Assembly: GCF_020268605.1 (NCBI RefSeq)
Contig: NZ_CP084222.1
Coordinates: 2,666,001 to 2,730,000 of the forward strand
Length of the DNA stretch: 64,000 nucleotides
From: Arsenophonus apicola
GTDB taxonomy: Bacteria; Pseudomonadota; Gammaproteobacteria; Enterobacterales; Enterobacteriaceae
Direction: 5' to 3'
The first letter of the stretch is position 1; every line of letters begins with the position of its first letter. Of the stretch, positions 19,197-29,397 are shown piece by piece. The notes below the pieces were generated by a model. That model searched no databases, was not told the origin of the DNA, and was given only the letters and a program-made list of their open reading frames with translations. The position numbers and the translations under genes are program-made.

Positions 19197-20178
19197 AACA
19201 AGCTTCCTCAATAAAATGATCAAACCCGGCTAAATCAGGTGAAACTTCCTTATTGCCATGAAAATAGCGAATACCTTCTGATTCTGGTGTGATCTGACCA
19301 ATACAATGAAAGTTTGCCCCAGTATGGGCGAGTGCTGACTCTAATGCACCACGGTTTATCTCTGGCACGGTAAAGCACAGTTCATAATCTTCTCCACCAC
19401 TTAACGCCCAGCTTAATGCCTGCTCTGAGGTAACTTGTCTGCGCAATGCGTCGGATAATGGTAAAAAATCCAATTTAATTTTAGCGCCACGGCCACTAAT
19501 TTTTAGAATATGACCGAGATCAGAAATCAAGCCATCAGAAATATCTATCGCTGAAGAAGCAAGATGGCGTAAAGCCTGGCCTTGCAAAATACGTGGCTGT
19601 GGCCTTAAATGACGCTGGAGCAAAAAATGACGATCTTTTACATCATCAACAACCAACTGAGATTGTAAAATCGCCAGACCTGCTGCACTATCTCCCAATG
19701 TTCCGGTGACATAAATCCAATCACCATTACAGGCACCTGACCGTGTTAGTGATTTACCTATAGGAATCAAACCATGGGCAGTATAGGTTAGACTCATTGG
19801 CCCACGGGTTGTATCGCCACCAATAAGCTGCATTTCATAATAATTAAGCTGTTCAAATAGGCTAGAACTAAATCTTGCCAACCAATCTTCATTGATTTGT
19901 GGCAATGTTAACGCCAGAGAAACCCAGGCAGGATCGGCACCCATAGCGGCTAAATCACTCAAATTAACCGCTAAAGATTTGTAGGCTAAATCTTCTGGTG
20001 AAATACTATCAAGGAAATGGATACCAGCAACTAGTGTATCAGTAGTAATTGCTAATTGCTGTTTTTCCGGTATTGTTATCAATGCACAATCATCACCAAT
20101 GCCGATATTAACGTCATGCCGATTTTGCTGTTGACGATTAAAATAACGTGCGATGATATCAAATTCGCCACAAACCAT
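19189..20178 (-). CDS. thiL: Thiamine-monophosphate kinase
   Basis: Phosphorylates thiamine monophosphate to the active diphosphate cofactor, needed among others by Dxs. The PurM-like fold markers GIGDDCALI, VNLSDLAAMGADP, IGGDTTRG and SAIDISDGLISD are all present in 329 residues. Its end overlaps pgpA by 8 nt and it follows nusB, the usual nusB-thiL-pgpA order. Confidence 0.96.
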   Translation of the reverse strand: MVCGEFDIIARYFNRQQQNRHDVNIGIGDDCALITIPEKQQLAITTDTLVAGIHFLDSISPEDLAYKSLAVNLSDLAAMGADPAWVSLALTLPQINEDWLARFSSSLFEQLNYYEMQLIGGDTTRGPMSLTYTAHGLIPIGKSLTRSGACNGDWIYVTGTLGDSAAGLAILQSQLVVDDVKDRHFLLQRHLRPQPRILQGQALRHLASSAIDISDGLISDLGHILKISGRGAKIKLDFLPLSDALRRQVTSEQALSWALSGGEDYELCFTVPEINRGALESALAHTGANFHCIGQITPESEGIRYFHGNKEVSPDLAGFDHFIEEACYD

Positions 20179-20276
20179 AATAATATTCCAATATACTATG
20201 TTCCGATTGCTATAAGGCTATCACACTACCTTATAATCAAAATGAACATCAAATTATTCGAAAAGCCTGAACACCA

Positions 20277-20690
20277 TTACTTCTTACGTACAATAGCAAC
20301 AACTTTATCGAGGGCACCATTGATAAATTTGTGACTCTCCTCGGCACCAAAAACTTTTGCTAATTCTATCGCTTCATTAATAGCAACTTTATAAGGTACA
20401 TCATTACGGTAACAGAGTTCAAACATCGCTAAACGTAAAACCGCTTTCTCTACCTGACCCAGTTCCCCCAATTGACGAGAAAGATAAGGAGCCATCTTTT
20501 TATCCAGTTCCGACACATGCGTTGAAACACCATTAAGTAGCTCACGGAAGTAAGTTACATCAACATCTGACATATCCTGTTCAGATAAAAATTCCTCTGT
20601 AACATCAGCAATACTATTACCCGATAATTGCCACGAATAAATCGCCTGAACAGCACACTCACGCGCGCGATGACGAGCAGCAGGTTTCAC
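20277..20690 (-). CDS. nusB: Transcription antitermination factor NusB
   Basis: RNA-binding antitermination factor that, with NusE (S10), binds boxA of rRNA operons. The 137-residue helical protein carries the motifs ARHRARECAVQAIYSWQ and INEAIELAKVFG. It is 22 nt downstream of ribE in the same orientation and precedes thiL. Confidence 0.96.
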   Translation of the reverse strand: MKPAARHRARECAVQAIYSWQLSGNSIADVTEEFLSEQDMSDVDVTYFRELLNGVSTHVSELDKKMAPYLSRQLGELGQVEKAVLRLAMFELCYRNDVPYKVAINEAIELAKVFGAEESHKFINGALDKVVAIVRKK

Positions 20691-20712
20691 AAAATTCCCC
20701 TTAAAAAAATAT

Positions 20713-21183
20713 TTAGCCTTTAATGGCCTGAATTACATTAACCATTTCCAGCGCAGCTAACGCAGCATCAGCACCTTTATTCCCTGCTTTTGTACCTGCA
20801 CGCTCAATGGCCTGCTCAATATCCTCGGTGGTTAATACGCCAAAGGCAACCGGAATATTACTAGTCATCGCAACATTAGAAAGTCCAGCACTACATTCAC
20901 CGGCAACATAGTCAAAATGTGGGGTTGCACCACGTATAACGCTAGCAAGAGCAACCACTGCATCATATTTTTTTGTTTCTACTAATGTTTTAATCGTCAA
21001 TGGTAGTTCATAAGCACCAGGCACCCAAACTACCGTAATATTTTCTGTTTTAACTTGACCTACACGCGCCAGGGTATCCATAGCGCCTTCGAGCAAGCTA
21101 TTGTTTATAAAATGATTAAAACGTGCAATAGCTATTGCTATACGCGCTTTTGGTGCTGTTACCGTAGCTTTTATTTCCTTCAT
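20713..21183 (-). CDS. ribE: 6,7-dimethyl-8-ribityllumazine synthase
   Basis: Penultimate enzyme of riboflavin synthesis (called ribE in E. coli, ribH elsewhere); forms icosahedral or pentameric assemblies. The substrate-binding elements ARFNHFIN, VPGAYELP, SVIRGATPHFDYV and NKGADAA are intact in 156 residues. It lies between ribD and nusB on the minus strand. Confidence 0.96.
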   Translation of the reverse strand: MKEIKATVTAPKARIAIAIARFNHFINNSLLEGAMDTLARVGQVKTENITVVWVPGAYELPLTIKTLVETKKYDAVVALASVIRGATPHFDYVAGECSAGLSNVAMTSNIPVAFGVLTTEDIEQAIERAGTKAGNKGADAALAALEMVNVIQAIKG

Positions 21184-21368
21184 AGCCTTCCTTAAATACT
21201 AATTATTCTGTACAGAAACAACAATTTTACCATATTCTTTTATATACTGCGCTGCTGAATTTAGCTAACTTTAGAACAGTTATTAGAAACGCTAGATTGA
21301 ATCAATTAATATTATTTCAACAATAGAACTAGGCTCTGTTAAGCTAACCAGCTAATAAGAATATGACA

Positions 21369-22478
21369 TCACAATGGACGCAGTGTTAAACGTAAATCAG
21401 TGCCAATAAGTTCAATATTAATAAATTCGAATCCAGGTGCATCTTTCAATTTTTGTAATTCTGGAATATTAATTAATCCTCTGGCGCTTGTCCCTAAAAT
21501 TTTAGGGGCTATATAAACAATCAATTCATCAACTAAGCCTAGTGTCAACAAAGCGCCAGCAAGGGTTGGCCCGCTTTCAACCCAAATTGAATTAATATTA
21601 CGTTTAGCCAACTGCATCATCAGCAAAACTAAATCAATACCATTTTGGTAGGTTGGGATGGTTATTTGTTCAACATTACCACACCAATTTTGCGCGATAG
21701 GATTCGGGCGAATAAGCCAACATTCACCCGCTGATTTTGTTACAAAATGTTCTGGTTTTACTTGATTATTGCGATCCAAAACAATTCTAATTGGTTGGCG
21801 CAACTGACTTTTAGGATATATATTTTGCAGTTCAGGCGCAAAATCTGTCCAACGAACATTTAAAGCAGGATTATCTGCTAAGACAGTGGCACTGGTGGTT
21901 AAAATTGCACTCGCCTGAGCTCTGAAATTTTGCACATCCTGACGAGCTGCTGGCGAAGTGATCCATTTGCTTTCACCTGATGCAAGCGCTGTCCGACCAT
22001 CAAGGGATGCGGCTAACTTAAGTTGAACATAGGGGAAACCGGTTCGCATCCTTTTTAAAAAGCCTCGATTTAACTGCTCAGCTTCATCCATTAGTAAACC
22101 ATGAATTACTTCGATACCAGCCTGCTGGAGTTTAAGTAAACCACGTCCTGCAACTTGAGGATTTGGATCTTGCATCGCCACAACAACACGCCGAATACCT
22201 GCACTAATTAACGCATCTGCACAAGGCGGCGTTTTACCATAATGGCTACAGGGTTCTAATGTGACATATGCGGTTGCTCCATTAGCTTTATCACCCGCCA
22301 TTTGTAAAGCATAAATTTCCGCATGCTCATCGCCTGCTTTACAATGAAAACCTTCTCCCACAACTTCACCATCGCGCACAATGACGCAACCTACATTCGG
22401 GTTGGGTGAAGTAGTAAATCGTCCTTGGCTGGCCAATGACAACGCACGGCTCATAAACTGCTGATCAAACGGGGGCAT
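21369..22478 (-). CDS. ribD: Bifunctional riboflavin deaminase/reductase RibD
   Basis: Two-domain enzyme for steps two and three of riboflavin synthesis. The N-terminal deaminase has the zinc motifs HAEI and PCSHYGKTPPC; the C-terminal reductase has KLAASLDGRTA and the WVESGPTLAGALL segment. At 369 residues it matches the usual length. It begins 9 nt after the nrdR stop. No FMN riboswitch-like element was recognised before this run. Confidence 0.96.
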   Translation of the reverse strand: MPPFDQQFMSRALSLASQGRFTTSPNPNVGCVIVRDGEVVGEGFHCKAGDEHAEIYALQMAGDKANGATAYVTLEPCSHYGKTPPCADALISAGIRRVVVAMQDPNPQVAGRGLLKLQQAGIEVIHGLLMDEAEQLNRGFLKRMRTGFPYVQLKLAASLDGRTALASGESKWITSPAARQDVQNFRAQASAILTTSATVLADNPALNVRWTDFAPELQNIYPKSQLRQPIRIVLDRNNQVKPEHFVTKSAGECWLIRPNPIAQNWCGNVEQITIPTYQNGIDLVLLMMQLAKRNINSIWVESGPTLAGALLTLGLVDELIVYIAPKILGTSARGLINIPELQKLKDAPGFEFINIELIGTDLRLTLRPL

Positions 22479-22487
22479 TTTTTACTC

Positions 22488-22937
22488 TTAATCCTGTAAC
22501 TTAGCTATTTCTTCGCCAAATTCACGAATATCTTCAAAACTACGATAAACCGAAGCAAAGCGTATATAAGCAACTTTATCCAATTTTTTTAACTCATCCA
22601 TGACAATTTTTCCGATCATTTTCGCCGGAATTTCTCGCTCTCCAGTTGCGCGAAGTTGCGATTTTATATTGTTAATAGCTGTTTCAACATCATCAGAACT
22701 TACCGGGCGTTTTTCTAGTGCTTTTTGCATACCTCGTCTAAGTTTGTGTTCATCAAATGACTCACGCACATCATCACTTTTTACTACCCGTGGCATAACT
22801 AATTCAGCCACTTCAAAAGTCGTAAAACGCTCATGACATTCAAGACATTGTCGACGACGACGAACCTGCGAACCATCGCCAACCAGACGTGAATCAATCA
22901 CTTTGGTATCTACAGCGGTGCAAAATGGGCAATGCAT
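22488..22937 (-). CDS. nrdR: Transcriptional repressor NrdR
   Basis: Zinc-ribbon and ATP-cone repressor of ribonucleotide reductase genes. The N-terminal zinc ribbon shows CPFC and CLEC pairs followed by the ATP-cone. I start at 22937, giving 149 residues exactly as in E. coli; AGGAAA lies 6 nt upstream. An upstream start at 23033 would add a non-family leader reaching into the secF terminator. First gene of the nrdR-ribD-ribE-nusB-thiL-pgpA run. Confidence 0.95.
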   Translation of the reverse strand: MHCPFCTAVDTKVIDSRLVGDGSQVRRRRQCLECHERFTTFEVAELVMPRVVKSDDVRESFDEHKLRRGMQKALEKRPVSSDDVETAINNIKSQLRATGEREIPAKMIGKIVMDELKKLDKVAYIRFASVYRSFEDIREFGEEIAKLQD

Positions 22938-22987
22938 AAAATTTCCTGATTTTAGGGTCCGGTTTTTCAGTTTAACCCAGCTATCAA

Positions 22988-23022
22988 TGAAAAACACCCT
23001 GCTAGCGCAATCTAACAGGGTG
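22988..23022 (-). terminator. Intrinsic terminator of secF
   Basis: CACCCTG (22995-23001) pairs with CAGGGTG (23016-23022); on the minus strand the stem is followed by a T tract. It lies 20 nt beyond the secF stop and separates the sec cluster from nrdR. Confidence 0.85.
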
Positions 23023-23042
23023 CAAGTTAACAAAATTTACCT

Positions 23043-24011
23043 TTAAGGCACCAGAGAATTTTGATCTGCTCCCTCTTTTTCGACTTTAGGAGGGATCAAA
23101 TGCTCTCGTTTCATTCCCATCTTTAATGCCAGAGCAGAAGCAACATAAATTGAAGAAACGGTGCCAATCGTCACCCCAATTAACATAACTAGAGAAAATC
23201 CTTTCAGTATTGAACCACCAAAAAGATAGAGCATCAGTACCACTAATAAAGAAGTTCCTGATGTAATAAGTGTTCGACTCAATGTTTGTGTTAAGGAAAC
23301 ATTGACTATTTCGTATGAAGTACCGCGGCGGATCTTGCGGAAATTTTCACGAATACGATCAGAAACAACAATGCTGTCATTTAAGGAATAACCGATAACC
23401 GACATTAATGAAGCAACGATAGTCATATCAACTTCAATTTGAAAAAGCGACACAATGCCTAATGTAATAACTACATCATGAGCTAATGATATTACCGCAC
23501 CAGCAGCCAGACGCCATTCAAAACGAAAACCAACGTAAATCAAAATACAGATCAAAGCTGCTAAAAGTGCCATTGCTCCGGTTTGAGCTAATTCACTACC
23601 GACACTCGGCCCAACAAACTCGATGCGCTTAACCGTTGCTTGATCATCGACATTTTTGTTAATCACTGAAATAATAGACTTACCGATTTCTTGACCTGCC
23701 ACGCCTTCAGTGGGAGGCAACCGGATCATAATATCTCGGCTGCTACCAAAATTTTGGATCAGAGGTTCCTGATAACCATTATTCGCTAAACTGGCTCTAA
23801 TTTTATCAAGATCTGCAGGTTGACTGAGGTTAATTTCAATTACAGTCCCACCGGTAAAATCTAATCCCCAGTTAAAACCTTTCAATGATATGACCGTAAC
23901 GGAAAGAATAAACAAAGCAATTGAGATAGCAAACGCTAAATAATCCCAACGCATAAAATCGATAACTTTGCGGCCATGATTTAACTGTTCTACTGTGTAA
24001 TCTTGCGCCAT
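23043..24011 (-). CDS. secF: Protein translocase subunit SecF
   Basis: RND-family partner of SecD that uses the proton gradient to help complete export through SecYEG. Six membrane helices and the conserved FKGFNWGLDFTGG-like segment and VKRIEFVGPSVG are present. I choose the ATG at 24011 (322 residues; E. coli 323) because AAGGAG lies 7 nt upstream; the GTG at 24017 is too close to that site. Confidence 0.96.
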   Translation of the reverse strand: MAQDYTVEQLNHGRKVIDFMRWDYLAFAISIALFILSVTVISLKGFNWGLDFTGGTVIEINLSQPADLDKIRASLANNGYQEPLIQNFGSSRDIMIRLPPTEGVAGQEIGKSIISVINKNVDDQATVKRIEFVGPSVGSELAQTGAMALLAALICILIYVGFRFEWRLAAGAVISLAHDVVITLGIVSLFQIEVDMTIVASLMSVIGYSLNDSIVVSDRIRENFRKIRRGTSYEIVNVSLTQTLSRTLITSGTSLLVVLMLYLFGGSILKGFSLVMLIGVTIGTVSSIYVASALALKMGMKREHLIPPKVEKEGADQNSLVP

Positions 24012-24022
24012 AACCACGCTCC

Positions 24023-25870
24023 TTAAATAGACAGCTTTTTAATACGTTTACCACCATACAATAAGTTCACGATAGCACGTGTTCCTACAATGGCAGTAAA
24101 CATGGAGGTGGCAATACCAATTGCCGTAGTAATAGCAAAGCCCTTAATAGAGCCGGTGCCTACCGCATACAAAATGGTTGCCGTGATCACAGTTGTCAAA
24201 TTCGCGTCTAATATACTGGAAAATGCCCCTTTATAACCTTCATGTATCGCTTGCTGTACCGAACGACCATTTTTTAGCTCTTCTTTAATACGTTCATTAA
24301 TCAATACATTCGCATCCACTGCAACAGCAAGCGTTAAAACAATACCAGCAATTCCCGGCATGGTCAGAGTAGCTCCCGGCAATAAGGACATAATTCCCAT
24401 AATGAGGATCAAGTTTGCTAACAACGCCGAACTGGCAATCAGGCCAAACTTGCGATAATAAATGACCATAAACAGCACAGAAGCGAGTAAACCAGCTAAT
24501 GAGGCTTTCATACCTTGCTCAATATTTTGCAATCCTAATGTTGGCCCAATTGTGCGTTCTTCAACAATTTGAATGGGTGCAATCAATGCGCCAGCGCGTA
24601 ATAATAAAGATAATTGACGAGCTTCTGTTGGATTGCTAATACCGGTAATACGAAATTTGCTACCAAAACGAGCGGAGATTCTGGCGACATTAATGACTTT
24701 TTCATCTTTTACCAAAATAGCACGACCATTGGCATCCTTTCGCCCGCTATCTTTATATTCGACAAATAAAGTTGCCATCAATTTATCCTGATTATCACGC
24801 GTAAAATCAGACATAATAGAGCCACCGACACTATCTAGACCAATACTGACCTGTGGACTACCCATTTCATCCATATCAGATGTCGAATCAGTAATGTGAT
24901 CCCCTGTCAAAATCACGCGTTTATAAAGAACCACCGGCTCGCCATCACGCGTATATTTTATCTCGGAATCACCAGGAATATGGCCACGTTGAATAGCCGA
25001 ACTGTCTATGCCGACATTAACTAAGCGAAACTCCAGTGTTGCAGTTGCACCGAGGATCTCTTTTGCTCGCGCCGTATCTTGAATACCCGGTAATTCAACG
25101 ACAATACGATCAGCTCCCTGACGTTGCACCAATGGTTCAGCAACGCCTAATTGGTTAACGCGGTTACGGATAATATTAATATTTTGTGATACTGCATAAT
25201 TACGCGCTTCACGGATCCGCTCATCTGTCATTACTGCCGTTAATATATTGTTGTTACCCATAGTAAAAACTAAATCACGATAACGTGGTGTCAGATAAGA
25301 TTCTGCTTGTGAGCGATCACTATCATCACGGAAACGAATTTCAACGCCGTAATTATCTATTTTACGTATCGTTGAATATGGGATCCCTTTTTCTCGTAAA
25401 TCACTACGCAGGCCATCCATATTCTGTTCTTGTAATTTACCCAACGCCGTTTCCATATCCACCTCCATTAAGAAGTGAACACCACCACGCAAATCTAACC
25501 CTAATTTCATGGGTTCACCGCCCAATGCCCTTAACCAATGAGTGGTGGCAGGTGCCAGATTTAACGCCACAATATACTGCTCTCCTAAACCAGCAACTAG
25601 GGTTTCGCGTGCATGTAACTGGACATCTGGATTATCAAAACGAGCAAGAATTACACCGTTTTCCAGTGCAATTGATTTACTTTCGATTTTCTCTTTCTTT
25701 AAAATATTGCGAACCTGATCAACAGTCTGTTCATTGGCAGCGGTTCCCCGCACGCCAGTGATCTGAACAGCCGGATCTTCTCCATAAAGATTGGGAAGCG
25801 CATACAGCAGACCGATGAGTAACGCAGCGATCAACATCAAATACTTCCACAAAGGATAACGATTTAGCAC
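24023..25870 (-). CDS. secD: Protein translocase subunit SecD
   Basis: The 615-residue length is identical to E. coli SecD. Features are an N-terminal membrane helix, the D1 signature GLDLRGGVHFLMEVD, a large periplasmic domain and five C-terminal helices with VDANVLINERI. The start codon is GTG (25870). It is separated from secF by 11 nt and lies 27 nt downstream of yajC. Confidence 0.97.
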   Translation of the reverse strand: MLNRYPLWKYLMLIAALLIGLLYALPNLYGEDPAVQITGVRGTAANEQTVDQVRNILKKEKIESKSIALENGVILARFDNPDVQLHARETLVAGLGEQYIVALNLAPATTHWLRALGGEPMKLGLDLRGGVHFLMEVDMETALGKLQEQNMDGLRSDLREKGIPYSTIRKIDNYGVEIRFRDDSDRSQAESYLTPRYRDLVFTMGNNNILTAVMTDERIREARNYAVSQNINIIRNRVNQLGVAEPLVQRQGADRIVVELPGIQDTARAKEILGATATLEFRLVNVGIDSSAIQRGHIPGDSEIKYTRDGEPVVLYKRVILTGDHITDSTSDMDEMGSPQVSIGLDSVGGSIMSDFTRDNQDKLMATLFVEYKDSGRKDANGRAILVKDEKVINVARISARFGSKFRITGISNPTEARQLSLLLRAGALIAPIQIVEERTIGPTLGLQNIEQGMKASLAGLLASVLFMVIYYRKFGLIASSALLANLILIMGIMSLLPGATLTMPGIAGIVLTLAVAVDANVLINERIKEELKNGRSVQQAIHEGYKGAFSSILDANLTTVITATILYAVGTGSIKGFAITTAIGIATSMFTAIVGTRAIVNLLYGGKRIKKLSI

Positions 25871-25897
25871 GGCAATTCCCTTCGGGAAAATCAGAAA

Positions 25898-26230
25898 TTA
25901 GATAGACTTCATTGTACCTTTTGGTAGTACAGCAGCAACGAAATCACGTTTAATGGTTACTTCATTGCTGTCATTTAATGCGACAACAATATAACCTGTT
26001 TCAGATACTTTGGTGACACGGCCAATTAATCCACCAGTTGTTAGTACCTCATCACCTTTAGAAATAGAATCCATTAATTTTTTGTGCTCTTTAGCTCGCT
26101 TCTGCTGTGGGCGTAAAATCATAAAATAAAAAATTAATCCGAAAACAACCAGCATGATGATCAAAGAATATGGGTTTCCTTGCGCCTGACCACCCGCTGA
26201 AGCGACTGCTTCAGAAATAAACAAACTCAT
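25898..26230 (-). CDS. yajC: Preprotein translocase auxiliary subunit YajC
   Basis: Single-pass membrane protein that associates with SecDF. The conserved helix and junction FYFMILRPQQKR and the KGDEVLTTGGL motif are clear. The ATG at 26230 gives 110 residues, the E. coli length, with GAGGAA 7 nt upstream; an upstream in-frame TTG is less likely. Confidence 0.96.
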   Translation of the reverse strand: MSLFISEAVASAGGQAQGNPYSLIIMLVVFGLIFYFMILRPQQKRAKEHKKLMDSISKGDEVLTTGGLIGRVTKVSETGYIVVALNDSNEVTIKRDFVAAVLPKGTMKSI

Positions 26231-26337
26231 CAAAATTTCCTCATTGTGATTAAAACTATATGTCTAACTCAAAAAATTAATCTAAGCCAATAAATCCTAC
26301 ACTGATTTGATTCAATTAGCACGACTGAAATTATACT

Positions 26338-27456
26338 CTAGTTTGATGAAATCGATTTATTGATTCGTCGATAAAACGCTACCGCAAAAGCCTCAAATTC
26401 ACCTTTCTCAATCGCTTGTCGAATTTCAGCCATTAGCCGTTGATAATAACGCAAATTGTGTAAGGTATTAAGCCTGGCCCCAAGAATTTCATTACAGCGG
26501 TCAAGATGATGTAAATAAGCACGGCTATAGTTAGAGCAAGTATAGCAGTCACAATGGGCATCTAGTGGCGAAGTATCCGATTTATATTTAGCATTACGGA
26601 TTTTAATTACCCCTTCAGTGACAAATAGATGACCATTTCGTGCATTACGGGTTGGCATCACACAATCAAACATATCAATGCCGCGACGAACCCCTTCAAT
26701 TAGATCCTCCGGTTTACCGACGCCCATTAAATAGCGTGGTTTATTATGCGGAATTTGTGGGCAAACATGCTCTAAAATGCGATGCATATCTGCTTTCGGT
26801 TCTCCCACAGCTAAACCGCCAACAGCATAGCCATCAAAACCAATCTCAACCAGGCCTTTTACTGATATGTCTCGTAAATCCGGGTAAACACTGCCCTGAA
26901 TAATGCCAAAAAGCGCATTTTTATTGCCTAACTCATCAAACCGTTGACGACTACGTTGTGCCCAACGAAGCGACATCTCCATCGACTTTTTAGCATAATC
27001 CCAATCTGCTGGATAAGGCGTACATTCATCAAAAATCATGACAATATCCGAACCCAGATCATACTGAATTTCCATCGATTTTTCCGGACTAAGGAAAATT
27101 TTTTCACCATTAATTGGATGACGAAAATGGACACCCTCTTCTTTAATTTTACGCATCGCACCAAGGCTAAAAACTTGAAATCCACCTGAGTCAGTCAAAA
27201 TTGGTCCTTGCCATTGCATAAAATCATGCAAATCACCATGTAATTTCATTATCTCTTGCCCGGGACGCAACCATAAATGAAAAGTATTGCCTAACAGAAT
27301 TTGTGCTCCGGTCTGTTTAACTTCTTCCGGCGTCATACCCTTAACTGTGCCATAAGTACCAACCGGCATAAAAGCAGGCGTTTCTACTGTACCACGCTCA
27401 AAAATCAAACGACCTCGACGAGCCTGCCCATCTTGGGTTTGTAATTCATATTTCAC
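26338..27456 (-). CDS. tgt: tRNA-guanine transglycosylase
   Basis: Exchanges guanine-34 for the queuine precursor preQ1 in GUN tRNAs. The nucleophile region LTDSGGFQVFSLG, the second aspartate in MPTRNARNG context and the zinc ligands CDCYTC with the downstream HH are present in 372 residues. It neighbours queA, the next enzyme of the pathway. Confidence 0.97.
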   Translation of the reverse strand: MKYELQTQDGQARRGRLIFERGTVETPAFMPVGTYGTVKGMTPEEVKQTGAQILLGNTFHLWLRPGQEIMKLHGDLHDFMQWQGPILTDSGGFQVFSLGAMRKIKEEGVHFRHPINGEKIFLSPEKSMEIQYDLGSDIVMIFDECTPYPADWDYAKKSMEMSLRWAQRSRQRFDELGNKNALFGIIQGSVYPDLRDISVKGLVEIGFDGYAVGGLAVGEPKADMHRILEHVCPQIPHNKPRYLMGVGKPEDLIEGVRRGIDMFDCVMPTRNARNGHLFVTEGVIKIRNAKYKSDTSPLDAHCDCYTCSNYSRAYLHHLDRCNEILGARLNTLHNLRYYQRLMAEIRQAIEKGEFEAFAVAFYRRINKSISSN

Positions 27457-27548
27457 TTTGCCTCTCCAACATCAGAAAAACAGTCCAATGTGTTATTTAC
27501 CAATTTAGTAACTAAATTGATGATGTTAATTATCAAGTTAAGAACGCG

Positions 27549-28616
27549 TTAGCCAATTTTTTCATTCATTGCATTTGGATTATGCGTGATAAACATGGCA
27601 TCCCCATAACTAAAAAAACGATACTTTTCTGCGATTGCTTTTTGGTAGGCATTCATCGTATTTTGATAACCAGCAAAAGCAGATACCAACATAATTAAAG
27701 TTGATTCAGGTAAATGGAAATTAGTAATCAATGCATCGACAATTTGAAAATGAAAGCCTGGGTAAATAAAAATTCGGGTATCAGCAAAAAAGGGAGCAAT
27801 AATACCTTCTTTACAGGCGCTCGCCGCACTTTCTAAAGCTCGAATTGAAGTTGTGCCAACCGCAATAACCCGTTTACCTCTCGCTTTACACGCCAATATT
27901 GCATCAACAACCTCTTGCGATACTTCAACATACTCTGCATGCATGGTATGTTCAGCAACATTTTCCACCCGAACAGGTTGAAATGTACCTGCACCAACAT
28001 GCAGCGTCACAAATGCCATTTCGACCCCTTTTTGCCGCAGCGCCGCTAGTAATGATTCATCAAAATGTAATCCTGCCGTGGGCGCAGCAACTGCACCAGG
28101 TCGTTGGCCATAAACTGTTTGATAAAGTGTTCTATCAACTTCTTCATCAGGACGAGCAATGTAGGAAGGTAATGGTATATGGCCAATATCATTTAAGATA
28201 GCTAACACATCAAGCTGATCCTGAAAAGCAATTTCAAATAATGTATCGTGTCTTGCTAACATAATAGCTTTGACGCTTTCATCATCACCTAATAATAATT
28301 CAGCGCCTACCTTGGGCGCTTTCGAAGCACGAACATGTGCCAAAACTCGGTGGGGATCTAACATGCGCTCAATTAATACTTCAATTTTGCCACCAGACAT
28401 TTTACGGCCATAAAGGCGTGCAGGTATAACCTGCGTATTATTGAAAACTAGCAGATCACCTGATTCTAATTTATCAATAATATCAGTAAAAATACCATGA
28501 GCCAGTTCACCAGTTGAACCGTCTAAAGAAAGTAGCCGGCAGTGACTACGTTTAGCTAAGGGATAATGGGCTATTAACTCATCAGGTAATTTAAAAGCAA
28601 AATCAGAAATACGCAT
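27549..28616 (-). CDS. queA: S-adenosylmethionine:tRNA ribosyltransferase-isomerase
   Basis: Adds the epoxycyclopentandiol precursor to preQ1-tRNA from S-adenosylmethionine. The 355-residue sequence has family motifs FNNTQVIPARLYG, AAPTAGLHF and TNFHLPESTL. It is upstream of tgt by 92 nt on the same strand and divergent from acpH. Confidence 0.96.
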   Translation of the reverse strand: MRISDFAFKLPDELIAHYPLAKRSHCRLLSLDGSTGELAHGIFTDIIDKLESGDLLVFNNTQVIPARLYGRKMSGGKIEVLIERMLDPHRVLAHVRASKAPKVGAELLLGDDESVKAIMLARHDTLFEIAFQDQLDVLAILNDIGHIPLPSYIARPDEEVDRTLYQTVYGQRPGAVAAPTAGLHFDESLLAALRQKGVEMAFVTLHVGAGTFQPVRVENVAEHTMHAEYVEVSQEVVDAILACKARGKRVIAVGTTSIRALESAASACKEGIIAPFFADTRIFIYPGFHFQIVDALITNFHLPESTLIMLVSAFAGYQNTMNAYQKAIAEKYRFFSYGDAMFITHNPNAMNEKIG

Positions 28617-28722
28617 TTCTTTATACTATTTGATCAAAACAAGCGCACTAGTCTAGTGCGGTGATAAAGACAGTGCAACAAATAAGCATCACGAAAACTA
28701 AAAATTCACTTATAATGACACT

Positions 28723-29337
28723 ATGAATTTTCTTGCACACTTGCATTTAGCTCAACGAGCTCAAAGTTCCTTATTAGGAAATTTAATGGCGGATTTCGTT
28801 CGCGGTGATCCTGATGGTTTGTATTCACCGGATATTGTGGCCGGGATCAGAATGCATCGCCAAGTAGATAAATTTACCGATCAACACCCCATTGTGATTA
28901 ATGCAAAGCAACTTTTTCGGCCGCCATACCGTCGAGTCGCCGCAATTACTCTCGATTTAGTTTGGGATCATTTTCTCGCTTTATATTGGGATCAAATCGA
29001 ATCAAAGCAAACTCTACCCCAATTTGTTGATTATGCTCGCCAGCAAATTGAACCGAACTTATATTATACCCCAGAGAAATTTCAAGAATTAAATGAGTAT
29101 TTATGGTCACAAAACTGGCTGATCCGTTATGCAGAACCTGAATATATTAGTAATGTATTAAACAGCATGGCGCGCAGACGGCCTAAACTGGTTAATTTAA
29201 TCGGTTCCTTTGATGACTTTATTCTGCATTACTCTCGCTTTTCTACTTTCTTTTGGCAATTTTATCCAGAAATGATCATCTTTGTTGAAACTCGAACAAA
29301 AAAAAGAGCGCTATTAATGAAAACAAATAAACCCTAG
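28723..29337 (+). CDS. acpH: Acyl carrier protein phosphodiesterase
   Basis: Removes the 4'-phosphopantetheine arm from acyl carrier protein; an HD-like metal-dependent enzyme. The start MNFLAHLHLA, the motif GNLMADFVRG and the RMHRQVDKFTDQHP segment are typical. At 204 residues it is slightly longer than the E. coli protein (193), with a basic C-terminal tail. The stop codon lies inside the shared terminator hairpin. Confidence 0.93.
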   Translation: MNFLAHLHLAQRAQSSLLGNLMADFVRGDPDGLYSPDIVAGIRMHRQVDKFTDQHPIVINAKQLFRPPYRRVAAITLDLVWDHFLALYWDQIESKQTLPQFVDYARQQIEPNLYYTPEKFQELNEYLWSQNWLIRYAEPEYISNVLNSMARRRPKLVNLIGSFDDFILHYSRFSTFFWQFYPEMIIFVETRTKKRALLMKTNKP

Positions 29338-29357
29338 CTGATTAAAGACTAGGGTTT
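29329..29357. terminator. Bidirectional terminator between acpH and brnQ
   Basis: AAACCCTAG (29329-29337) pairs perfectly with CTAGGGTTT (29349-29357). The left arm includes the acpH stop codon. T-rich sequence follows on both strands, so it probably serves both convergent genes. Confidence 0.65.
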
Positions 29358-29397
29358 ATTGCTATTAAATTACATGCTTTAGGCATCTAACTTTATA

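Noticed and set aside
21184..21368. Possible FMN riboswitch in the ribE-ribD gap
   Set aside because: The gap lies within a minus-strand run, I cannot find the conserved RFN element, and in enterics that element precedes ribB rather than ribD/ribE.
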